Positions 18,437 to 27,772 of a DNA stretch of 64,000 bases are shown piece by piece. The notes below the pieces were generated by a model. The model was not told where the DNA came from, did no database searches, and saw nothing but the letters and a program-made list of their open reading frames with translations. The number at the start of each line of letters is the position of its first letter. The stretch's first letter is position 1. Source of the DNA: GCA-2711565 sp963664245 (GTDB lineage: Bacteria; Bacteroidota; Bacteroidia; Bacteroidales; GCA-2711565); NCBI GenBank assembly GCA_963664245.1, contig OY760934.1, positions 1,550,001-1,614,000 on the forward strand. Direction: 5' to 3'. The position numbers were made by a program, and so were the translations under genes.

Positions 18437-18466
18437 CAAATTTATACAATAAAATGAGAATTCAAA
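18437..18466 (-). promoter_or_regulatory. Promoter of the distal ompH gene (TTTG-N18-TAAATTTG)
   Basis: On the minus strand TTTG (18463-18466) and TAAATTTG (18437-18444) are 18 bp apart, close to the housekeeping consensus, about 34 bp before the ATG at 18402. Confidence 0.6.
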
Positions 18467-18504
18467 TATTTTATTTCTTAATAAATTATAAAATTTTAAC
18501 AAAA

Positions 18505-19023
18505 TTATTGCACAATCATTCCCAGCTGATCCAACACATCGTCACTTAAGTCGAGACGCGGGTTGGAATATAATATATTTGTATTTCCGGCCTTATCAAG
18601 GATGAAGTCATAATTCCGGGTTTCGGCAATTTCATTAATCACATTGAAGATTTTTTCCTGAATCGGCTGAACCAGTTCCATTCTGCGTTTATATAATTCG
18701 CCTTCCGGGCCAAATTTACTTTGCTGAAAATCTTTAACCGCTCGTTCTTTAGATATAATTTCTTCTTCCTTTTTCTTTTTCAGATCTGCCGGCAACAAAG
18801 CTGACTCGGCCTGGTACGAACGGTAAAGTTTTTCAACTTCGGCATATTTTGTTTCAATTTCTTTTTGCCACCTGGCTGAAAGCTCATTAAGGATATCCTG
18901 AGCATCATTATACTCTGGAATATTTTCAAGAATATAATCCGTATCAACGTAAGCAAAGCGTTGTGCAAATGTTCCTATTGAAAGGCCTATCAATAAGAGC
19001 AAGGATATAAACAGTTTTTTCAT
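18505..19023 (-). CDS. OmpH/Skp-like periplasmic chaperone (first of tandem pair)
   Basis: A 172-residue protein with a signal peptide (MKKLFISLLLLIGLSIGTFA), then QRFAYVDTDYILENIPEYND, the OmpH start motif, a coiled-coil arm (about 40-120) and the C-terminal RNYDFILDKAGNTNILYSNP. It would hold outer-membrane proteins in the periplasm for delivery to BamA, whose gene ends 58 bp upstream. The order bamA-ompH-ompH is conserved in many Bacteroidota. Confidence 0.92.
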   Translation of the reverse strand: MKKLFISLLLLIGLSIGTFAQRFAYVDTDYILENIPEYNDAQDILNELSARWQKEIETKYAEVEKLYRSYQAESALLPADLKKKKEEEIISKERAVKDFQQSKFGPEGELYKRRMELVQPIQEKIFNVINEIAETRNYDFILDKAGNTNILYSNPRLDLSDDVLDQLGMIVQ

Positions 19024-19081
19024 TTTTTTAGATTTTAGTTTTACTTTTCCGATAAAAATTGTAAATATTTTGCCAAAAACA

Positions 19082-21757
19082 CTAATCTATTGATTTATTC
19101 AAAGAAAAGTGGAAATGCGATCCATTTGCTTCCGGTTCACCAGGAATTTTATCATATCCATAGGCCCAATCCAGTCCTAAGAAACCAAACATTGGCATAA
19201 ATACGCGTAAGCCAAATCCTGCAGAACGGTATACATCAAAGGGATCATAGGTCGAAAAATCAATCCATGAGTTTCCTGCCTCTAAAAATGCCAAAGCATA
19301 AATGGTAGAGCTAGGATTGAGTGACAATGGGTATCTTAACTCCAAAGTATATTTGGTGTAAACGGTTCCTCCCAAATTATTTTCTGTTGAATTCGGATTA
19401 TAAGCCGGTAAAACTTCGTTATCATATCCTCTCATCGCAATAATTTCGCGGCCATCCATGTTATATCCTGCACTTAAACCATCACCACCTACATAAAAGC
19501 GTCCGAAAGGAGTAGTTCCAATATCTTTGCTATTATAAGCACCTAACATTCCAAATTGCATACGTGTACTAAGTACCAATTTATCCATTAATTCAAAATA
19601 CCAAGCTGATTTAAATTTTATTTTATAATATTCTACCCATTTAAATTTCTCATCTTCACGCTCAGCTTCATCTGCAATGGTGTTATAATCTTTTTTATTG
19701 AAAAGCGAGTATGGTGGAGATAACTCTAGCGACAGCGACATATCTGAACCATAACGAGGATAAATCGGGGCACTGGTAGAATTTCGTCCGAGCGTTATTG
19801 AATAACTAATGTTATTGTATCGTCCGGAGCCAGTACCAAATCTAAAGACCGAATAATTTTGCAGCTTATACAACAAGAATTTCGCACTTTGGTATAAAGT
19901 AAAATAGTCATCGGGCCATCTTAAGCGTTTTCCAAATCCCAGCGTAAATCCATCTGTAACAAACTCATAATAATTTTCGTGATCTTTGCTATAATAGTTT
20001 GCATTTGAATACGATGAATGATAAAAAGAAACTGTCAAAGAATTTGGTTTTTTACCTCCAAACCAAGGTTCTGTAAACGAAACACTATAATTAAAGTATC
20101 CTTTTCCATAAGTTTGGAAACGGAGTGCCAGTTTTTGACCATCGCCCGACGGGATTGGCCTCCACATTTCTTTTTTGAAAATTCCCCTCAATGAGAAGTT
20201 ATTAAAAGATAATCCTAACGATCCCATGATACGTCCATAGCCATATCCGCCCGAAAGCTCAATTTGATCGGAAGAGGTTTCTTCAACCTGATACTCAATA
20301 TCGGCCGTATTATTAACCGGATCGGGTTGTACATCGGGGGTAATCGATTCGGCATTAAAATAACGCAACTGCGACAACTCCCTTTGTGTTCTGATGATTG
20401 CCTGGCGATTAAAAAGTTGTCCGGGGCGTGTTCTGATTTCACGCATGGCAACATGGTCGTTGGTACGAGTATTACCAGTTAAGGTAACTTTATTGATACG
20501 TGCCTGTTTACCTTCGTTAATCCTAATCTCAATATCAATTGAATCATTTTCAATCAATACCTCCACCGGATTTGCATAAAAGAATAAATAACCATTATCC
20601 ATGTATAATGAACTTACATCCATTCCACTATTAGGGTCATAATTCAAGCCCTTATTCAGTCGTTCTTTATTGTAAGTATCCCCTCTTTTTATCCCTAATA
20701 TTCTTCCAAGATCTTCTGAAGAATATATGGTGTTTCCAATCCATGAAATTTTCCGGAAATAATATTTTGGACCTTCATCTACAGTAATGTTAACGTTTAT
20801 CAATCCATCATCAACTGAATAAATCGAATCTTTAACAATTTTAGCATCACGATATCCCAGTGAGTTGTATTTCCCAATGATCAAAGCCTTATCATCTTCA
20901 TAATTATTTTTGATCATTTTAGATCCTTTAAATATGCGGAATTTGAAATTCTCGTGCACATAATTGGTTGCCGAATCAATAAAGCCATCAAAGTCCAATC
21001 GTAAGGTGGTTGAATAAACATCCAATAGCAAATCATTAAGCCCTTTTAGTGGTGTAAGAGCCCCCTTTTCTTTGGTTTCTTTTAAAAACGAACGCACCTT
21101 ATGGTCAGAAACCTGATCATTTCCGGCAATATTAATTTTATAAATTTTTACACGCTTATTTTTATGGATATTAACCCGTAAATACACTGAGTTCTCCATG
21201 GTTGTATCTTGTTCTTGGCGAATATTTACTTCACAATTAAGGAAACCTTTATCGACATAATGTTTTTTAATAACTCTTTTGGCACGACTTAACAAATAAT
21301 TGGTAACAACTTCTCCCCTTCTAAAACCAATGTCTGAATTAAGGGTAGAAATTTCAGATTTTCGGGCACCGGTAAAAATAGCACTACGTAATCTGGGGCG
21401 TTCCGTCATATCAATATTTAGATATATTTTGTCTCCTTCAATTTTCGCAATTTCGATTTTAATATTTTCAGCCAATCCTTGTTTCCACAATTTTTTAATG
21501 GCTTGCGAAATTTTCTCACTCGGAATTTGTATCTGATCGCCAATATTTAAACCGGAAATCATGATAATAGTATTGATATCCAAATATTTGATCCCGCTGG
21601 TTGTAATGCCTGCAATTTCATATTTTTTAGGTTTGTTATAATCAACCCGAGAATCTTGAGCAACTACAACATTTGTTATTAAAAACAAAAATATAACTAC
21701 CCCCAAATTAAATCTATTAACCGTCATTATATTAATTTTTCTTATAATACCTTTCAT
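19082..21757 (-). CDS. bamA: Outer-membrane protein assembly factor BamA (Omp85)
   Basis: At 891 residues this is a full-length Omp85 protein: N-terminal signal region (GVVIFLFLITNVVVAQDSRV), a series of POTRA domains (about 45-460, each ending in ID/VN-rich strands such as GLINVNITVDEGPKYYFRKI and RINKVTLTGNTRTNDHVAMR), and a C-terminal barrel ending FHFSLNKSID. The lid-loop/barrel part contains PFGRFYVGGDGLSAGYNMDG. It inserts beta-barrels into the outer membrane. Upstream are uppS and a porG-like gene, downstream two ompH genes, forming an envelope-biogenesis operon. The start at 21757 gives a long N-terminus; an internal Met (MTVNRFNLGVVIF, 21727) is an alternative. Confidence 0.96.
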   Translation of the reverse strand: MKGIIRKINIMTVNRFNLGVVIFLFLITNVVVAQDSRVDYNKPKKYEIAGITTSGIKYLDINTIIMISGLNIGDQIQIPSEKISQAIKKLWKQGLAENIKIEIAKIEGDKIYLNIDMTERPRLRSAIFTGARKSEISTLNSDIGFRRGEVVTNYLLSRAKRVIKKHYVDKGFLNCEVNIRQEQDTTMENSVYLRVNIHKNKRVKIYKINIAGNDQVSDHKVRSFLKETKEKGALTPLKGLNDLLLDVYSTTLRLDFDGFIDSATNYVHENFKFRIFKGSKMIKNNYEDDKALIIGKYNSLGYRDAKIVKDSIYSVDDGLINVNITVDEGPKYYFRKISWIGNTIYSSEDLGRILGIKRGDTYNKERLNKGLNYDPNSGMDVSSLYMDNGYLFFYANPVEVLIENDSIDIEIRINEGKQARINKVTLTGNTRTNDHVAMREIRTRPGQLFNRQAIIRTQRELSQLRYFNAESITPDVQPDPVNNTADIEYQVEETSSDQIELSGGYGYGRIMGSLGLSFNNFSLRGIFKKEMWRPIPSGDGQKLALRFQTYGKGYFNYSVSFTEPWFGGKKPNSLTVSFYHSSYSNANYYSKDHENYYEFVTDGFTLGFGKRLRWPDDYFTLYQSAKFLLYKLQNYSVFRFGTGSGRYNNISYSITLGRNSTSAPIYPRYGSDMSLSLELSPPYSLFNKKDYNTIADEAEREDEKFKWVEYYKIKFKSAWYFELMDKLVLSTRMQFGMLGAYNSKDIGTTPFGRFYVGGDGLSAGYNMDGREIIAMRGYDNEVLPAYNPNSTENNLGGTVYTKYTLELRYPLSLNPSSTIYALAFLEAGNSWIDFSTYDPFDVYRSAGFGLRVFMPMFGFLGLDWAYGYDKIPGEPEANGSHFHFSLNKSID

Positions 21758-21768
21758 TAAAATTTCCC

Positions 21769-22512
21769 CTATGCTTTAATCTGATCACCGGTTTTTCCAA
21801 ACCTTCTCTCTCTTTTTTGAAAATTAATTATTGCCTGATACAAATCTTCGCGTTCAAAATCGGGCCAAAGTTTATCCGTAAAATAAAGTTCGGCGTAAGC
21901 GATTTGCCAAAGAAGGAAATTACTTATCCTGTACTCTCCACTTGTTCGAATCAGCAATTCAGGATCGGGCATATTGGCTGTTGTTAAATAATCAGAGACA
22001 AATTCCTGATTGATTTGATCTATATTAATTTTTCCGTTCAATACTTCTTCTGAAATTTTCTTGATGGCTTCCAATAATTCCCAACGCGAACTATAACTCA
22101 ATGCCAGGTTTAAAGTCATCCTATCGTTTTTTTGAGTTTCATCAATTGCTTTAAGCAATCGGGTTTTACTTTCCGTTGGCAGGCTATCAAGATTTCCGAT
22201 GGCACCTAACCTAATTTTATTTTTATTCAATGTAGGAACCTCTTTCTCGATGGTATCAACCAGTAATTGCATTAATGCATCAATTTCATATTTGGGCCGG
22301 TTCCAGTTTTCGGTTGAAAAAGCATAAAGGGTCAAAAATTTTACGCCGAGTTCTGCTGCACTTTCCGAAGCTTCGCGAACAGCATTTACCCCGTTTTGAT
22401 GGCCAAAAGTGCGGTCTTTGCCCTGTTTCTGAGCCCAACGACCATTACCATCCATAATGATTGCAATATGTTTTGGTAATTTACTTAAATCGATTTTTTC
22501 TTTCAGGCTCAT
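21769..22512 (-). CDS. uppS: Undecaprenyl-diphosphate synthase (cis-prenyltransferase)
   Basis: Condenses isopentenyl diphosphates onto farnesyl diphosphate to make the C55 lipid carrier for peptidoglycan and surface glycans. The motif HIAIIMDGNGRWAQKQG near the N-terminus carries the catalytic Asp; TLYAFSTENWNRP and the late PDPELLIRTSGEYRISNFLL are further cis-prenyltransferase signatures. I chose the ATG at 22512 (MSLKEKIDL, 247 residues) over the upstream ATG at 22539, because the longer version overlaps the preceding porG-like gene by 16 bp and adds residues not typical of the family. bamA follows 11 bp later. Confidence 0.95.
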   Translation of the reverse strand: MSLKEKIDLSKLPKHIAIIMDGNGRWAQKQGKDRTFGHQNGVNAVREASESAAELGVKFLTLYAFSTENWNRPKYEIDALMQLLVDTIEKEVPTLNKNKIRLGAIGNLDSLPTESKTRLLKAIDETQKNDRMTLNLALSYSSRWELLEAIKKISEEVLNGKINIDQINQEFVSDYLTTANMPDPELLIRTSGEYRISNFLLWQIAYAELYFTDKLWPDFEREDLYQAIINFQKRERRFGKTGDQIKA

Positions 22513-22523
22513 ACAATTATTTC

Positions 22524-23339
22524 TTAATACATTACACAACCCGGTCCGCCAATATCAAACTTATAGGTTAGTGTTATTCCGTAAAAACTATACCAGTCAT
22601 TTGTACTTGAATTCCCTCTTTGCATCCCCGCATCATGCGATAATGTAGGATCTGACAAATACACATTCATATCTAAAGGAGTACCGGGATTTGATTGCCA
22701 GTACAAATAATAAGCTTCTGCATCCTGATAATAAGTTGTGCTTACATCATCCAGATAATCAGTAAATGTTTTACGCATCCCCCACTCGGCAGCAATACTT
22801 ATTCTTTCTGTTAAACTATATTTAAACCCGATTCCGAAAGGAATGGTTAGCGATTGTAATGCATAAGGCGTACGCCCCATATAACCTATTTTCTGACCTT
22901 CGGTACCGTAATCCCTCAGATTATATTGGCCATATTTGGGGTTAAAAAAGAACATTCCTATTCCACCAAAAATATAGGGAGTATAACGATGGTCTTTACT
23001 TCCCATTTCATAAGGCAAAAAGTGAAATTCAACGACACCTGAAATTTCTGTAATTTTCGAGCTGAAAGCCAGGTTTCTGTTGTCCACCGCTTTGCGCAAC
23101 TGATCGGAGGCCTGAACCTGGCCAAATAAGAGATTGAAGCGATAAGCCCAACGATCGCCTTTACTGTAACGAAGCAAGGCACCCGTTGAAAACAATCCCT
23201 GGTCGAAATGAGTGCCCGGGTTGATATCGCCAAGATAATAAGAAGCACCGGCAAATATACCGGTTTCAAGGGCTTGAGAATAAACCGCCCCCGAAATCAA
23301 AATAAAGAATACAGAAATACTAAAAATTCTTTTTTTCAT
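22524..23339 (-). CDS. DUF6089 / PorG-like outer-membrane beta-barrel protein
   Basis: The 271-residue protein has a signal peptide (MKKRIFSISVFFILISGAVYSQ) and alternating beta strands of a small barrel (LETGIFAGASYYLGDINPGT, YTPYIFGGIGMFFFNPKYGQ, FGIGFKYSLTERISIAAEWG) and ends in a conserved GGPGCVMY. In Porphyromonas gingivalis the gene directly before uppS and bamA is porG, an outer-membrane component of the type IX secretion system; the same order here (this gene, uppS, bamA, ompH, ompH) supports a PorG-like assignment. No other T9SS gene is in the window, so the role is inferred from family and position. Confidence 0.75.
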   Translation of the reverse strand: MKKRIFSISVFFILISGAVYSQALETGIFAGASYYLGDINPGTHFDQGLFSTGALLRYSKGDRWAYRFNLLFGQVQASDQLRKAVDNRNLAFSSKITEISGVVEFHFLPYEMGSKDHRYTPYIFGGIGMFFFNPKYGQYNLRDYGTEGQKIGYMGRTPYALQSLTIPFGIGFKYSLTERISIAAEWGMRKTFTDYLDDVSTTYYQDAEAYYLYWQSNPGTPLDMNVYLSDPTLSHDAGMQRGNSSTNDWYSFYGITLTYKFDIGGPGCVMY

Positions 23340-23396
23340 AAAAATGAGCCTGCAAAATTAGTTTATTTTTCTCAACTTTCAGGCTTTTCAAACGGA

Positions 23397-24278
23397 TTAA
23401 TTTCTAATGTCTAACCCCCAGTTTAACTTATCCCTGATGGTCGTATAAAAATCTTTCGACTGCATCTGAACCAGGTTAATTTTAAACGATTCTTTTTCGA
23501 GGTGCAATTCCACATTTCCCCCCATGGTTTTTCGCCTCGAATCCATACTTACCAAACATTGTCCATCCCGGCTTTCAAGCCTGATACATATTTTACTATC
23601 ATCAGGTATAACGATGGGACGCACCGTTAAGTTGTGCGTGGCAATGGGTGTAATCACAAAATTCTCGGAGCCGGGAGTAACAATTGGCCCTCCGCAACTC
23701 AACGAATAAGCGGTAGAACCTGTTGGCGTAGCAATTAACAAACCATCGGCCCAATAGGAATTCAAAAATTTATCATCGACATAAACATGCAGCAAAAGAA
23801 GCGCGTTCGAATCTTTTCGGCTAATAGCAATTTCATTGAGCGCATAATTAAAATCGCCAAACAAATTATGTTCGGTATTCAATCGAAGCAGGGCACGTTC
23901 TTCAATACGGATATTGCCTTGTTCCAACTCATCCAAAGCTTTTTCAATTTCATCTTTTGAAACGCTCGACAGAAAGCCCAAACGACCCAGGTTCACTCCA
24001 AAAATCGGGACACCGGAATCCCTCACCAATCCAAGGGTATCTAAAAATGTACCATCCCCTCCTACCGAAATCAGATAATCAACATTATTGGTTTTAAGTT
24101 CGTGATGAGATTTAAAGGTGTAGTACACCCCCGAAAATTTCACCAGCGGCATAATAATCTCCAGGAAAGGCTCATAAATATATACCTGCGCTGATATTTG
24201 CTCAAGCTTTGTCACCAATTGCTGGATGTAAGGCATAGAAGCCTCATCCGTTGATTTACCAAAAAGTGCAATTTTCAT
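23397..24278 (-). CDS. nadK: NAD kinase
   Basis: This 293-residue protein phosphorylates NAD to NADP. It shows the family's signature motifs: ISVGGDGTFLDTLGLVRDSG (GGDG motif with the catalytic Asp), GVNLGRLGFLSSV, ALNEIAISRKDS, and the substrate-binding WADGLLIATPTGSTAYSLSC. Length matches bacterial NadK. It lies 57 bp upstream of the porG-like gene on the same strand and 127 bp downstream of a POTRA barrel gene, within the envelope-gene series, so cotranscription is possible but not required. Confidence 0.96.
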   Translation of the reverse strand: MKIALFGKSTDEASMPYIQQLVTKLEQISAQVYIYEPFLEIIMPLVKFSGVYYTFKSHHELKTNNVDYLISVGGDGTFLDTLGLVRDSGVPIFGVNLGRLGFLSSVSKDEIEKALDELEQGNIRIEERALLRLNTEHNLFGDFNYALNEIAISRKDSNALLLLHVYVDDKFLNSYWADGLLIATPTGSTAYSLSCGGPIVTPGSENFVITPIATHNLTVRPIVIPDDSKICIRLESRDGQCLVSMDSRRKTMGGNVELHLEKESFKINLVQMQSKDFYTTIRDKLNWGLDIRN

Positions 24279-24405
24279 ATTAGGTCCTCATATTTTCGGA
24301 TTACAAGAATACGAAAATAAAAGGAACTACTTTTCAATTTTTAACAAATATTAATAAAAGCAAAAGTATTCATTTAGAGGGCAAAGAAACGAAATTGATT
24401 ATTAT

Positions 24406-25812
24406 TTAAAACGGAGCTTTTACATGAAAAAACACATTGGTATCGCCCAATTTATTTACTGAAAACTCAGCCCGGAAAACAAGACTGTAATAGGTCACAA
24501 AATCAAGACCCAGGCCGCTTCCAAATTGTAGCTCGTTTACCAGAGGGTTCAACTCAGCGTTATATTCGTCGTTTACGTAAGCAAAATCAAAAAATAAATT
24601 CACATAAAAAGCATAAAACATTTTCCCGAATTTTTCATTCTTGATGAACTTGAAATGGTGAACACGTTTGGGGATTAGTTCATATTTAAGGTTAGAACGC
24701 AACATGCCGTAATGCTGGCCATCCATCACATACAATTCATACGAGCGCATATAATCTTTTTGATAGCCCAGCCCCTTTTGCAGCACATAAGGCTGATATC
24801 CGTTGTTTGAGATTTTTGCCGACAGGCCGGTTCCAAAATACCAACGGTCTTTAAGTTTCCAATAATTGTTAAAATTCGATTTGATGTAGAAGAAATCAAC
24901 CCCGTTTGACTGAAAAATATTTAACCCTACTTTTCGCAACTCAATATCAAAATAACTTCCTTCGAGCGGATATGCTACATAATCGCGATGATCGTTGATG
25001 TAATTATACGATAAAGAAAAGAAGCTTAACTGGTTGATGTTATTGACTGTAAAATCAGGGTACAGGTTCAACAATTCATCATCCATGAATATATTTCTGT
25101 AATTAATTTCAACGTATTGCTTTTGGTGTATTTCCGGCCGATAAATAAGCTGAAAATAAGTTTCGAAATTCTTTTGAATATACTCATCGGTATTTTTAAA
25201 ATATTCCAGATCGTTATCTACGGAAGCTACAGCCACCTCGTGATAGCGGGCATAACTAATTCCATAATTGATCCCGATGTTTTGTTTTTTGGTGATGTAA
25301 GGAAGCTGGTAAAACAAACCAAATTTATCTTCATAGCCAAACCTGAAAATAAATTTAAGTTCATCTTTTCGTCCGGTAAAATTGTCCCATTTCATCATCA
25401 GTCCATAATTCAGTCGCGAAAAATCCTTATCCTTCCACCAACTGTTAAAATTCCGTTCACCCACTTCAAACAGCGGAATCGGCCATACATACCAACGTTC
25501 CAAAACTTCAATATTTACACCAACTTTTGAGGAATCGGCCGACCACAATGGTTTAACCTCAACAAAATTAAACAAGGAGGTGTTCAGCAGGTTTTGTTTG
25601 GCTTTTTCTAAAATTTCAGGAACCTGGTGCAAGAACACAGTGTCGTTTTCGGCAAATTCAAGTTCGCGAATAATGGTGCTTCGCCTGGTTTTTTTGTTCT
25701 TTAAAATGGTGATCTCACCAATATTACATTTATCAGCATCTTCTGAAAACGCTGACGGTACTAAAAAAAATATAGAAAGTAAAAGAACTGTGGTTCTTAT
25801 ATAATTTGTCAT
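24406..25812 (-). CDS. Small BamA/TamA-superfamily outer-membrane protein with one POTRA-like domain
   Basis: The 468-residue protein has a signal peptide (TVLLLSIFFLVPSAFSEDAD), one POTRA-like unit (about 30-115: IGEITILKNKKTRRSTIIRE to SKVGVNIEVLERWYVWPIPL) and a barrel of about 330 residues ending DTNVFFHVKAPF with a C-terminal Phe. It belongs to the Omp85 superfamily but is about half the length of BamA, so it is not a second BamA. It may assemble or transport a particular substrate; nothing identifies it. The 3' neighbour is nadK after 127 bp; the 5' neighbour, a CBS-ACT gene, ends 1 bp before its ATG, implying coupling. Confidence 0.75.
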   Translation of the reverse strand: MTNYIRTTVLLLSIFFLVPSAFSEDADKCNIGEITILKNKKTRRSTIIRELEFAENDTVFLHQVPEILEKAKQNLLNTSLFNFVEVKPLWSADSSKVGVNIEVLERWYVWPIPLFEVGERNFNSWWKDKDFSRLNYGLMMKWDNFTGRKDELKFIFRFGYEDKFGLFYQLPYITKKQNIGINYGISYARYHEVAVASVDNDLEYFKNTDEYIQKNFETYFQLIYRPEIHQKQYVEINYRNIFMDDELLNLYPDFTVNNINQLSFFSLSYNYINDHRDYVAYPLEGSYFDIELRKVGLNIFQSNGVDFFYIKSNFNNYWKLKDRWYFGTGLSAKISNNGYQPYVLQKGLGYQKDYMRSYELYVMDGQHYGMLRSNLKYELIPKRVHHFKFIKNEKFGKMFYAFYVNLFFDFAYVNDEYNAELNPLVNELQFGSGLGLDFVTYYSLVFRAEFSVNKLGDTNVFFHVKAPF

Positions 25813-25813
25813 A

Positions 25814-26476
25814 TTAAATATTCAAGTAATTCATAAACGAGTCAAAACGGTCCTTCAAGTCATCTACATTATCATTATCAGTATAAGAAGCTGTTATGAT
25901 ATAATTATACCGGTTAAAGGTTTGCAGTATAGATGCAATTTCTTTTGTATTCACTTTAATGGCAACTTTAATTTTTGTTGAGTCGGGTTGAGAAGTTATG
26001 CAAAGGCTCAAAACCTTGGCATCATTCGATTCAATTATTTGTGCAATCTGGCTCAACGAATAATCATTGTCGCTAACTTCCAGAACAATAATACCGCCCG
26101 GGTTATCTATGGCTACCATTTTCGCTAAATCCTGGGTTAAAGAATAACTGGTTATCGACCCTAAATAACGATTCTGGGCATCAAGCACGGGCAACAAGGT
26201 TAGCTTGTGTTCGGCAAAGATTTTGATGATCTCAAACAAATGCTGATCTTCATAAACAAAAGTTGAAGACAATGACAATTTATGATTACCCAATGCTTCT
26301 TCAAAATCGTTCAACGCAAAAATATCTTCGTCTGAAATCAATCCCAAAAATTCAACTTCGTTTACAATGGGCAAATGCGAGACCTTATTTTCATCCATCC
26401 AATTCAGGGCATAGGCTCCTGTATCAGAAGTTCTCAAAGGTATAATATCATCGGTTAGCAATTGTTTGGCGAACAT
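25814..26476 (-). CDS. CBS-domain pair protein with C-terminal ACT-like domain
   Basis: The 220-residue cytoplasmic protein has two CBS motifs (about 1-60, ENKVSHLPIVNEVEFLGLIS; about 65-125, HKLTLLPVLDAQNRYLGSIT) and an ACT-like domain at about 130-205 (GIIVLEVSDNDYSLSQIAQI). CBS pairs bind adenine nucleotides and ACT domains bind small ligands, so this is probably a ligand-sensing regulatory protein rather than an enzyme. The stop is 1 bp before the small POTRA barrel gene; rsgA ends 10 bp upstream. Its target is unknown. Confidence 0.85.
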   Translation of the reverse strand: MFAKQLLTDDIIPLRTSDTGAYALNWMDENKVSHLPIVNEVEFLGLISDEDIFALNDFEEALGNHKLSLSSTFVYEDQHLFEIIKIFAEHKLTLLPVLDAQNRYLGSITSYSLTQDLAKMVAIDNPGGIIVLEVSDNDYSLSQIAQIIESNDAKVLSLCITSQPDSTKIKVAIKVNTKEIASILQTFNRYNYIITASYTDNDNVDDLKDRFDSFMNYLNI

Positions 26477-26486
26477 AAACTATTTG

Positions 26487-27419
26487 TTAAAATTCGGAAA
26501 CGCTAAAGTAATCATCATTTAGGATATTGAGGTAATTTTTATACCGGGATTGGCTAATTTTTCCATTTTCAAGGGCCTTTAAAACAGCACAACCGGGTTC
26601 ATGCACATGGGTGCAGTTGTTAAAACGGCAATCGTGCATATATTTTCGCATCTCCGGAAAACGCTCGGCAACCTCCTGTTTCTCAAAATGAACCAAACCA
26701 AATTCCTTGATTCCGGGGGTATCGATAATAAAGCCACCTTCCGATAATTCAATCATCTCGGCAAAAGTGGTGGTGTGTTTTCCTTTATTATGAACCGAAG
26801 AAATATCGCCGATTTTTAAATCTATACCCGGTTCAATTTTATTGATTAAAGCCGATTTACCCACACCCGAATGACCGCTTATTAAACTTACCTTATTTTT
26901 AAAAAGAGTAAAAATATTTTCCAGGTTTATCTGTTCTTTCACCGAAATATCAAAACACTCGTACCCGGCATCCTCATAAATTGACTTTATGGACTGATGT
27001 GTTTCTTTTAATTTATCATCGTACAAATCAATTTTATTAAAAATTATTTTTGCCGAGATGTGATAAGCCTCGGCCGTAATTAAAAAACGATCGATAAACC
27101 CGGTTGAAGTCCGGGGTTGAGCCAGGGTAGCAATAATAACAGCCTGATCAAGGTTTGCCGCAATGATGTGTGATTGTTTGGACAGCTTGGTAGCCCGGCG
27201 GATGATATAATTTTTCCGGTCTTCGATGTTTGTTATTAAACCGGTATTTTCTTCTTCCAATATTTTAAAGTCTACCCTATCGCCAATGGCTACCGGATTG
27301 GTGGTTCGGATACCTTTAATCCGAAATTTCCCTTTGATTTTACAATCAAAATAGCGGTCATCACCTGTTTTTACAGTATACCAACTCCCGGTCGACTTTA
27401 CAACAATTCCCTTTTCCAA
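26487..27419 (-). CDS. rsgA: Ribosome small-subunit-dependent GTPase A
   Basis: A circularly permuted GTPase of 310 residues that assists late 30S maturation. The OB-fold N-terminus (about 1-75) is followed by the permuted G motifs: NKIDLYDD (G4) before the P-loop SGHSGVGKSALINKI (near residue 182) and the switch-II DTPGIKEFGL, then a zinc knuckle with CRFNNCTHVHEPGC near residue 275. The gene starts 2 bp before the cupin gene's stop on the same strand and is followed 10 bp later by the CBS-ACT gene. Confidence 0.95.
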   Translation of the reverse strand: MEKGIVVKSTGSWYTVKTGDDRYFDCKIKGKFRIKGIRTTNPVAIGDRVDFKILEEENTGLITNIEDRKNYIIRRATKLSKQSHIIAANLDQAVIIATLAQPRTSTGFIDRFLITAEAYHISAKIIFNKIDLYDDKLKETHQSIKSIYEDAGYECFDISVKEQINLENIFTLFKNKVSLISGHSGVGKSALINKIEPGIDLKIGDISSVHNKGKHTTTFAEMIELSEGGFIIDTPGIKEFGLVHFEKQEVAERFPEMRKYMHDCRFNNCTHVHEPGCAVLKALENGKISQSRYKNYLNILNDDYFSVSEF

Positions 27420-27421
27420 AC

Positions 27422-27691
27422 TTACTTAAAATTATAGTGTTTTCTGATTGGAGTTTTAATATCCCAAACACATTTCAGTCCTTTGGGAAAAGTAACAAAA
27501 TCGCCCGGTTTAATTTGCACTTCGCCCGCCTCGGTTTCCACCACAACTTCTCCCTCCAAAATCAAACATTCTTCATCCGAATCGTATTCCCAATCAAAGC
27601 GGGAAATTTCTTTTTCCCAAATCGGCCATTCATACACCTTGCGTGTTTGAATTTCATCTTTGTTTAGTTTTTCTATACGAACCTTAGTCAT
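27422..27691 (-). CDS. Small cupin-domain protein
   Basis: The preferred start is the ATG at 27691 (MTKVRIEKLNKDEIQ), giving 89 residues; the frame extends upstream to 27751, but that adds 20 unlikely residues. The core EKEISRFDWEYDSDEECLIL and EGEVVVETEAGEVQIKPGDF is a cupin (DUF861-like) barrel with the typical PGDFVTFPKG turn. The canonical metal-binding His pair is not evident in motif 1 (Asp/Glu instead), so enzymatic activity is uncertain. It is the first gene of the minus-strand run leading to rsgA. Confidence 0.8.
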   Translation of the reverse strand: MTKVRIEKLNKDEIQTRKVYEWPIWEKEISRFDWEYDSDEECLILEGEVVVETEAGEVQIKPGDFVTFPKGLKCVWDIKTPIRKHYNFK

Positions 27692-27731
27692 TTTTTCATG
27701 ATTTAAAACATAACATCTGTTTTGAAAAACA

Positions 27732-27763
27732 TTTGGTGAAGATACGAACATATATTAACTTTG
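27732..27763 (+). promoter_or_regulatory. Promoter TTTG-N20-TAACTTTG for the PrsW-like gene
   Basis: TTTG at 27732-27735 and TAACTTTG at 27756-27763 are 20 bp apart, an excellent housekeeping match. Transcription would begin near 27770, so either ATG 27773 is used with almost no leader or translation starts at ATG 27785. Confidence 0.75.
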
Positions 27764-27772
27764 GCTGTGTAA

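Noticed and set aside
21769..22539. Longer uppS start at 22539
   Set aside because: It overlaps the porG-like gene by 16 bp and adds nine residues; the ATG at 22512 fits family length and spacing.
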